Below, one piece after another: positions 58,535-64,000 of a DNA stretch of 64,000 nucleotides (position 1 is its first letter; every line of letters starts with the position of its first letter). Both the position numbers and the translations under genes were made by a program. This DNA comes from Oxalobacter paraformigenes (GTDB taxonomy: Bacteria > Pseudomonadota > Gammaproteobacteria > Burkholderiales > Burkholderiaceae_D): NCBI RefSeq assembly GCF_000158475.2, contig NZ_KI392031.1:1080444-1144443 (forward strand). The letters are read 5' to 3'. Under the pieces are notes generated by a model, which saw only the letters and a program-made list of their open reading frames with translations, did no database searches and was not told the origin of the DNA.

Positions 58535-59755
58535 ATGAAACGGTTTGCCCGATACTGTGTTCTTATCTTGCTGACTTCCATCATTCCTGCCGCATTCGTT
58601 CATGCAGACACGCCTTTCGAACCGGAAAGCCGTCTGATACGCACCGTCATTTTCAGCCGTCACGGCGTGCGCTCGCCCACCCAGACCCCCGCGACACTGA
58701 AGCAATGGGCCAACAAGCCCTGGCCGGTATGGCCGGTCAAGCCCGGCGAACTGACCCAACGGGGCAAGGCGCTCGTCAAGGCACAATGGACAGCCTTGAA
58801 ACCCGGCCTCGTCAGGCAGGGACTGATTCCGGCAAACGGCTGTCCGGCGCCGGAACAGTACTCGCTTATTGCCGACGAAGACCAGCGGACCCGCGAAACG
58901 GCAATCGCCATTTTCGACGGACTCGCGCCGGGCTGCGAAATCCGGCCTCAATACGGAACCCGTTACGACAGTCTTTTTCATCCCGATCTGGCTTCCTACC
59001 GTGCGATGAATCATCAGGAAGCGCTGGAAGAGGTACAGATGCGCCTTGACAATCTGGACAAGGATCCAGCCATCATTGCCGCCCTGAACCGCTTGCAGGA
59101 CATCACAGGCTGTTGCGGAAAACGGCCTGGCCTGCGCGAAGCGGGGAAAAACCGCGCGACCTTGCAGGAATTGCCCACGCGGATGAAAATCGACCCGGAA
59201 AAACCGAAACTGGACATTTCCGGGAAATGGCCCATCGCGTCCAGTCTGGCCGAAATCATGCTGCTGGAATACGGCCAGTGGCCCGACAGGAACGCGGGCT
59301 GGGGCGAAGTGGATGAAACCGTATTGCGACAGATCGTCCCGCTGCATGACCGCGTATTCGACGCGACGCACCGCGCGCCTTTGCTGGCGAAAGCCGGCGG
59401 CCAATATCTGGTGAAAAACATTCACGATACCCTGCTGTCGGAACAGTCGCAACCGCTGTCCATTCTGGTCGGGCATGATACCGATATCGCCTACGTGGGC
59501 GGACTGCTCGGCATCAACTGGACAGTAGAAGGGCAGGGAACCAATCCCATCCCGCCGGGCAGTTTCATGAGCTTCGAACTCTGGCAGAAAACAGACGGAA
59601 ACCGGGAAATCCGCATCCATTTCCACGCGCCTTCGTTCACTTCGCTGCACGCCAAACCGGCGCCGGTCGTCATCCCGACAAAAGTGCCGGTCGATCAATC
59701 CGTTTACCGCCCTGAAGCGTTCTCCCGTCTTGTTGAAACCGTAACCGGCTTGTAA
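58535..59755 (+). CDS. Periplasmic histidine acid phosphatase
   Basis: A 406-residue exported enzyme of the histidine acid phosphatase clan (AppA phytase / Agp glucose-1-phosphatase type). The signal peptide RYCVLILLTSIIPAAFVHA is followed by the nucleophile motif SRHGVRSPT at about residue 47 and the proton-donor motif VGHDTDIAYVGGLLG near residue 312 (HD pair). QLTQRGKALV-type and DEDQRTRETA segments are present. It removes phosphate from sugar phosphates, phytate or similar. Monocistronic; a short hairpin GGCGGTT/AACCGCC (59783-59802) follows. Confidence 0.9.
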   Translation: MKRFARYCVLILLTSIIPAAFVHADTPFEPESRLIRTVIFSRHGVRSPTQTPATLKQWANKPWPVWPVKPGELTQRGKALVKAQWTALKPGLVRQGLIPANGCPAPEQYSLIADEDQRTRETAIAIFDGLAPGCEIRPQYGTRYDSLFHPDLASYRAMNHQEALEEVQMRLDNLDKDPAIIAALNRLQDITGCCGKRPGLREAGKNRATLQELPTRMKIDPEKPKLDISGKWPIASSLAEIMLLEYGQWPDRNAGWGEVDETVLRQIVPLHDRVFDATHRAPLLAKAGGQYLVKNIHDTLLSEQSQPLSILVGHDTDIAYVGGLLGINWTVEGQGTNPIPPGSFMSFELWQKTDGNREIRIHFHAPSFTSLHAKPAPVVIPTKVPVDQSVYRPEAFSRLVETVTGL

Positions 59756-59830
59756 AAAGACTATTTCCGCACCGGCAAAAACGGCGGTTTGGCAGAACCG
59801 CCTGCCTATCTGCCGGATAGCCGGGATTTC

Positions 59831-60292
59831 CTATCGGAGCTTCAACTCGGTTGTCCGTTTGATCTGCTGAAGGGAAATCTCGGTCTTGACGCTTTGCACA
59901 CCACGAATGCGCGTCAAATGCCGGATCTGGAAATTCCGGTACTCATCCAGATCGGAAGTCACAATCCTTAAAAGAAAATCGCAATCTCCCGCCATCAGGT
60001 AGCATTCGACCACCTGTGGCAGGGCATTGACCTCGGAAATGAAATGATCGACGGTATCCGTGTCCTGTCCCGTCAGCCAGACTCTCACATACAGCGTCAG
60101 CCCCATGCCGACCTTGACCGGATTGACCAGCGCAACATAGCGTTCGATCACACCCGATTCTTCCAGTTGCCGGACGCGGCGAAGGCACGGTGAAGGGGAG
60201 AGCCCGATTTTCCGGGCCAGATCGATATTTTGCAAACGGCCATCCTTTTGCAGGCATTCCAGAATACGGCGATCGGTAGCGTCAACAGTCAT
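59831..60292 (-). CDS. Lrp/AsnC-family transcriptional regulator
   Basis: A 153-residue regulator. The N-terminal winged HTH (DATDRRILECLQKDGRLQN, SPSPCLRRVRQLEESGVIERY in parts) is followed by the RAM ligand-binding domain with GMGLTLYVRVWL, CYLMAGDCDFLLRIV and GVQSVKTEISLQ. Lrp-type proteins sense amino acids and control nearby or global genes. No amino-acid gene adjoins; the neighbours are the phosphatase gene (convergent) and the autotransporter gene (same strand, upstream). Confidence 0.93.
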   Translation of the reverse strand: MTVDATDRRILECLQKDGRLQNIDLARKIGLSPSPCLRRVRQLEESGVIERYVALVNPVKVGMGLTLYVRVWLTGQDTDTVDHFISEVNALPQVVECYLMAGDCDFLLRIVTSDLDEYRNFQIRHLTRIRGVQSVKTEISLQQIKRTTELKLR

Positions 60293-60482
60293 TTGGCATA
60301 CTCTTCCAATTTATGGCAATAAACTTTATTTTAATTTCAAAAATAAAATTTCTATAGCAATAACTGGAACCAAACTTCAACTACTCCGCGATAAAATGGA
60401 AAAATCGACCCTGTAAAAAACCTCCGCTATTCCGGGATTTTTCCGAGCCGGCCGGCTGTTGGCGGACAGCTCGGAGACACAT

Positions 60483-63400
60483 TCAGAACAGGTAATTGAA
60501 GACCAGATTTCCGGCTACGCCTTCTCTCTGTCCCACATAACCCCTTACCGCTGCGTCTATTCTCCATGCACTGTCGGCTTCGGGACTGAAACGGATTCCG
60601 ATTTCTCCTATGCCGCTGTCTCCCTTGAGACTGTTTTCTTCCAGCCGGTATTCATAAACGCTTCCCCGTGCGGTTCCACTGTATTCATGTTCCCATGCCA
60701 GGCCTATGTAAGGAGTGTACTGTCTGTTTTCCGTGAAGCTCAGTTTTGCGCCCACTTTCGTTCGGTGACTGTCTATATCGTCGAACTGGAACAGATCGCC
60801 TCCTATGTCCGCATCAAAGCCTTCCAGCCGGGTCCACTGGTAATCGGCAAACAGATCAAGCTGGCTGGCATTGGTCAGGTTCCACTGGTATCCGATTCCC
60901 AAGCCGGCTCCGTAATAGGTGGCCTCTTTGTCGTATCCGGTTTTCTGGCCCTTGCCATCCAGAATGTGGCTGTCGAAGTCGGTTGTGGTCCGTCCGGCTT
61001 TGGCGTTGAGTTGGGCATACGCTCCTTTTAAAGGGCCTTCTTTTTGCTGGTAACGGCCTATGGCTCCCAGGCCGTAGTAACGGGTATCTCCACTTCCGCT
61101 TGTAGAGGGATTGTTTCCTGTGATGTCTCCCCATCCTGCTTCGATATAAACGCTCGCGGTAAGGTCACGGTTTGGGGCATTGTCCAGTTTGCCTGTCGCT
61201 CCGATGAGCCAGTAAGTTCCGGAGGCGTCGGCATGGCTTTTCTTGCCGGTATCATATCGCAGATCGCTTCCGCTGATGGCCCCATAAAGACGGGTACCGC
61301 GGGCGCTGGAGGTATCCATGATCCGTTTTACGCCTTCTGTCAGGGCAAAGTCGGTTCCCTCGTTCAAAAAACCAAGGGTCGCCAGCCGCCCGCTGTTGAA
61401 AACGCTGACTTCGGGGTTGACGCTGACGCTTTTCACGGTGGCAACGAGGTCTGTGTCGGTATTGCTCAGATCAAAATCGTATTTCAGGCTGACACCTTGC
61501 TGGCCTCTCAGGCTGTTTTGACTGTATGACCCTGTCAGTTGTCCTGCATTTTTGTGGATCAGCGTCACACGATCTCCGGCTTGCAGGACAGGGCTTCCTC
61601 CTGCCGCTACGCCGACTCCGACGGTGCTTCCTTCCAGATCCGTATTTTCACTCGCTGTCAGGGTCAGGACGGTTTCTCCAGCCTGTATTCCGGAAGGCAG
61701 GACAAAACGGTAATTTTCAAAACGACTGACATTTTTCGCGGTCAGACCTGTTCTCCGGATATCCAGGGTATTCCTGCTTCCTCCGTTATTGCTGCCGTAC
61801 AGGCTCCCGCCGATGGCCAGATTGCCGTTTACCGGGGCGATAACAATGGTATTGTCGTTGACGGTTCCGCTATTGCTGTACCCGGCATAAACGTCTCCGA
61901 CCTGTCCGTTTTCAAGTACGACCAGATTACCGCTGACAGAACCTGTACTGTCGCTATAACCTCCATACGTGCCACCGTTGAGGGTTCCGCCCTTTACGGA
62001 AACAATATTGCCGCTGGCCGTTCCAGTGGCAGTACGGCCACCAGCCGTATTGGTAACCGTACCGCCGATTATCTGGACGGTATTTCCACTGACTGTTCCA
62101 TTGCCCTTTCCCTCTCCACCGGTAAGGATGTCAACCTTCCCGGACCGGAGAAAAACCTTGTTGTCACTGACATTTCCGGTTCCTGCGCCACCTGTGACGG
62201 CATTGGCTACCGGATTTCCGCCTGCATTATCAATAGTGACATCGTTGGCGTTCACCGTTTCGCCCGATTCACCATAAGCGCCATATACGTCCGCGACCGT
62301 ACCGTTCCGGAGAATCACATGATTGTTGTTGACAACAGCCGTCCCGTCGCCGTTTCTGGCCAGTGCACCATACAGGATCGCCGTAACAGTGCCTCCGGTT
62401 ACTGTCACCTTGTTGTTGCCAAGTACCCCCGTCTCGGTCATCCCACCCGCTACATCGGTTCCGCCAACTGTTGCCCCGTCACCGATAGTCACTTCGTTTC
62501 CGGTTACAGATCCATTGCCATAACCACCATATACGGCGCCTGTTACCACGCCCCCTTCAAGATTTACCTTATTGTTTGCGAGAACGCCACCGGACGCAAA
62601 TCTGTCATATCCGCCATATATGGTCTGCGCGACATTCCCGGCAATGACGGTTACACTGTTGTCTGAAGGGGACCCGTTTGCCTCTGAGCTGGCGCCGCCC
62701 GCTACCATTCCTGCCGAATTGTCAAGGTTTCCGCCCTCGATGACGACATGATTGTCATGCGCCACTATCCCACGCCCTCCATAAACGTTTCCGCTGACGG
62801 TTCCCCCGGATATGGACACGCTATTGCTGTATGCACCATCCCGGTATGTGTACCCCCCCGCCAGCGTGGTTCCTGAAGAGACTGTCGCATTGTCCTGTAT
62901 GAATACCTTGTTGTTCGTTACTCTGTCACCATGACCGCCGTACAGACTGTAACCGTGGCTCTCGGCATTATCCCTGAGGTAAACCGTGTTATTGCTGGCG
63001 CCAGAATCGCCGTCCCCGCCCGCCAGTGTCCCCGATGAAATTGCATTCTCGCCAAGTATCACGGTATTGTTGTCGGCATATTCGCCCCGTCCGCCCTGGA
63101 TTTGGCCGCCGACACTGTCCCCGGACATGATGACCGTATTGCCATTGGCCTCTCCACCGAATGCCATGCCACCTATAACAGTCGGGTCTATAGTGTAATT
63201 GGGATCTCTGAAATCCTTCGTCACATTGACAGTATTGTTATTGGCGACATTGTTCTCGCTGACCAGTGACAGCCGTGCGCCGTAAATGCCCAGGCTCACT
63301 GTCCCGCCATTGACGGTCACGGTATTGTTGAAGAGCTGTCCTGTGTTTGCAGCTCCTCCTTGGACAGTTGCGAGTGGATTGCCGGGAGTATCATTGACGG

Positions 63401-63638
63401 TAACGGTATTGTCCGATGTACTGTCCTGAGGATACAGGTTTTCTCCGTCAAACCTGACATCGTTGTAACCCGGATAAATGATGTCTTCCGCTACAGCCGG
63501 TAACGACACCAGAAACGGAAAAACGAAAATGGACAAAATCAGATTGGGCCGAAAGCGTGTTCCTGATAATGTCGCGGCAGAAGCCGAACCGTGTTTCGTT
63601 GTCCCCACAGTCAATGGAGGTAATGATGATATGTCCAT
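60483..63638 (-). CDS. Large autotransporter with a repetitive YGG-type passenger
   Basis: A type Va autotransporter. ATG 63638 (after GGGACATCAA) gives 1051 residues; ATG 63701 and longer frames to 63827 are possible. The signal segment FRPNLILSIFVFPFLVSLPAVAE is internal-like, preceded by an extended N-region of about 30 residues, a known autotransporter trait. The passenger consists of about 20 imperfect 22-30-residue repeats of the type NxVxIxGGxVxGxVYGGxxxxGxVxxN, predicting a long beta-helix. A linker and an autotransporter beta-domain (from about residue 770) end in AGNLVFNYLF with terminal Phe. Likely an adhesin or surface protein. Confidence 0.88.
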   Translation of the reverse strand: MDISSLPPLTVGTTKHGSASAATLSGTRFRPNLILSIFVFPFLVSLPAVAEDIIYPGYNDVRFDGENLYPQDSTSDNTVTVNDTPGNPLATVQGGAANTGQLFNNTVTVNGGTVSLGIYGARLSLVSENNVANNNTVNVTKDFRDPNYTIDPTVIGGMAFGGEANGNTVIMSGDSVGGQIQGGRGEYADNNTVILGENAISSGTLAGGDGDSGASNNTVYLRDNAESHGYSLYGGHGDRVTNNKVFIQDNATVSSGTTLAGGYTYRDGAYSNSVSISGGTVSGNVYGGRGIVAHDNHVVIEGGNLDNSAGMVAGGASSEANGSPSDNSVTVIAGNVAQTIYGGYDRFASGGVLANNKVNLEGGVVTGAVYGGYGNGSVTGNEVTIGDGATVGGTDVAGGMTETGVLGNNKVTVTGGTVTAILYGALARNGDGTAVVNNNHVILRNGTVADVYGAYGESGETVNANDVTIDNAGGNPVANAVTGGAGTGNVSDNKVFLRSGKVDILTGGEGKGNGTVSGNTVQIIGGTVTNTAGGRTATGTASGNIVSVKGGTLNGGTYGGYSDSTGSVSGNLVVLENGQVGDVYAGYSNSGTVNDNTIVIAPVNGNLAIGGSLYGSNNGGSRNTLDIRRTGLTAKNVSRFENYRFVLPSGIQAGETVLTLTASENTDLEGSTVGVGVAAGGSPVLQAGDRVTLIHKNAGQLTGSYSQNSLRGQQGVSLKYDFDLSNTDTDLVATVKSVSVNPEVSVFNSGRLATLGFLNEGTDFALTEGVKRIMDTSSARGTRLYGAISGSDLRYDTGKKSHADASGTYWLIGATGKLDNAPNRDLTASVYIEAGWGDITGNNPSTSGSGDTRYYGLGAIGRYQQKEGPLKGAYAQLNAKAGRTTTDFDSHILDGKGQKTGYDKEATYYGAGLGIGYQWNLTNASQLDLFADYQWTRLEGFDADIGGDLFQFDDIDSHRTKVGAKLSFTENRQYTPYIGLAWEHEYSGTARGSVYEYRLEENSLKGDSGIGEIGIRFSPEADSAWRIDAAVRGYVGQREGVAGNLVFNYLF

Positions 63639-63694
63639 TTGATGTCCCATTCCCAGGTAGTTGGCGCACATTCCGTTCCACTGATGTCTCTTAA

Positions 63695-63896
63695 TACCCA
63701 TTAATGAACATTTCACCAGCGTTCCGGTTCTCGGTATATGAGTGCTAAGTCTATCAAATTTCAGCAAAAAACAAAATAACGAACTGGGCAGTTTAACTCC
63801 CCGGGTATCGGGGTAAATGAAAACCAATGAGATAAACAGGAAAAATAAATATCTAAATCAAATGATTAAATAACTATTAATGTTCATTAATGGGTA
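63695..63896. repeat. 18 bp inverted repeat flanking the autotransporter promoter
   Basis: TACCCATTAATGAACATT at 63695-63712 is exactly reverse-complementary to 63879-63896, with 166 nt between. Each arm contains the palindrome CATTAATG. The left arm covers the possible start codon at 63701, the right arm lies upstream. Confidence 0.7.
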
Positions 63897-64000
63897 AAAC
63901 AGGCGGTATTACCCTTTTGTTTGCCTCTGGCCACGCTGTTCTTTTTTAACAGTGGCTGGTGGGGGATATCCTGACCCGACGGTATTTTCTTATCACGACC
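63713..64000. other. AT-rich upstream region of the autotransporter, window end
   Basis: Contains the presumed autotransporter promoter and the distal arm of the inverted repeat. No gene is seen to the end of the window. Confidence 0.4.

Overview
The window reads as chromosomal DNA of a Gram-negative betaproteobacterium of the order Burkholderiales. The clues are the pyrG-kdsA-eno-ftsB cluster, the rne / rluC-HAD-sppA divergon, a classical porin with a Gln-initiated mature end, lolCD, kdsA and two autotransporters. Oxalobacteraceae, and within it an Oxalobacter-like gut organism, is my best guess. That is an inference from gene order and style, not a database result.

Region 1 (1-26 kb) is mostly core genome: the 3' part of thiD, ygfZ facing an mltG-tmk-holB-tatD operon, a 28-residue membrane ORF, an ankyrin protein, nadB, proC, a Sel1-repeat protein, recJ, a lolC-lolD-tatD-comEC run, a broken autotransporter gene, then pyrG-kdsA-eno-ftsB.

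Region 2 (26.37-29.85 kb) is the most unusual part. A tRNA-Asn gene with a consensus promoter is followed, about 3.4 kb later, by a second copy of its 3' end (32 bp perfect direct repeat, then a decayed copy of its terminator). Between the two copies lies AT-richer DNA. It encodes a cholesterol-dependent (thiol-activated) cytolysin with a signal peptide, a co-directional small secreted six-cysteine protein, and a divergent tandem-LuxR-HTH regulator that carries a frameshift. There is also a possible integrase remnant. This looks like a small genomic island carrying a pore-forming toxin of a family best known from Gram-positive pathogens.

Region 3 (30-33.5 kb) is a prophage-like recombination remnant on the minus strand (a Sak4-like ATPase, a Gp157-like protein and an SSB), followed by about 1 kb without recognisable genes and an atypical glutaredoxin-like gene.

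Region 4 (33.7-64 kb) mixes core and accessory genes. It holds two tandem DUF3829-type lipoproteins, an unknown protein, a porin preceded by a strong Fur-box match, an orphan HipA-like kinase, a moaA-mobA-moeA operon, an alpha/beta hydrolase, a pirin and rne facing rluC-HAD-sppA. After these come two secreted unknowns, a PIG-L deacetylase with an adjacent active-site-dead paralogue, a BASS transporter, a DEDDh exonuclease, a flavodoxin, an EamA transporter, a histidine acid phosphatase, an Lrp/AsnC regulator and a large repeat-rich autotransporter. The promoter region of the autotransporter contains an 18 bp perfect inverted repeat.

No rRNA, CRISPR array or complete insertion sequence was seen.
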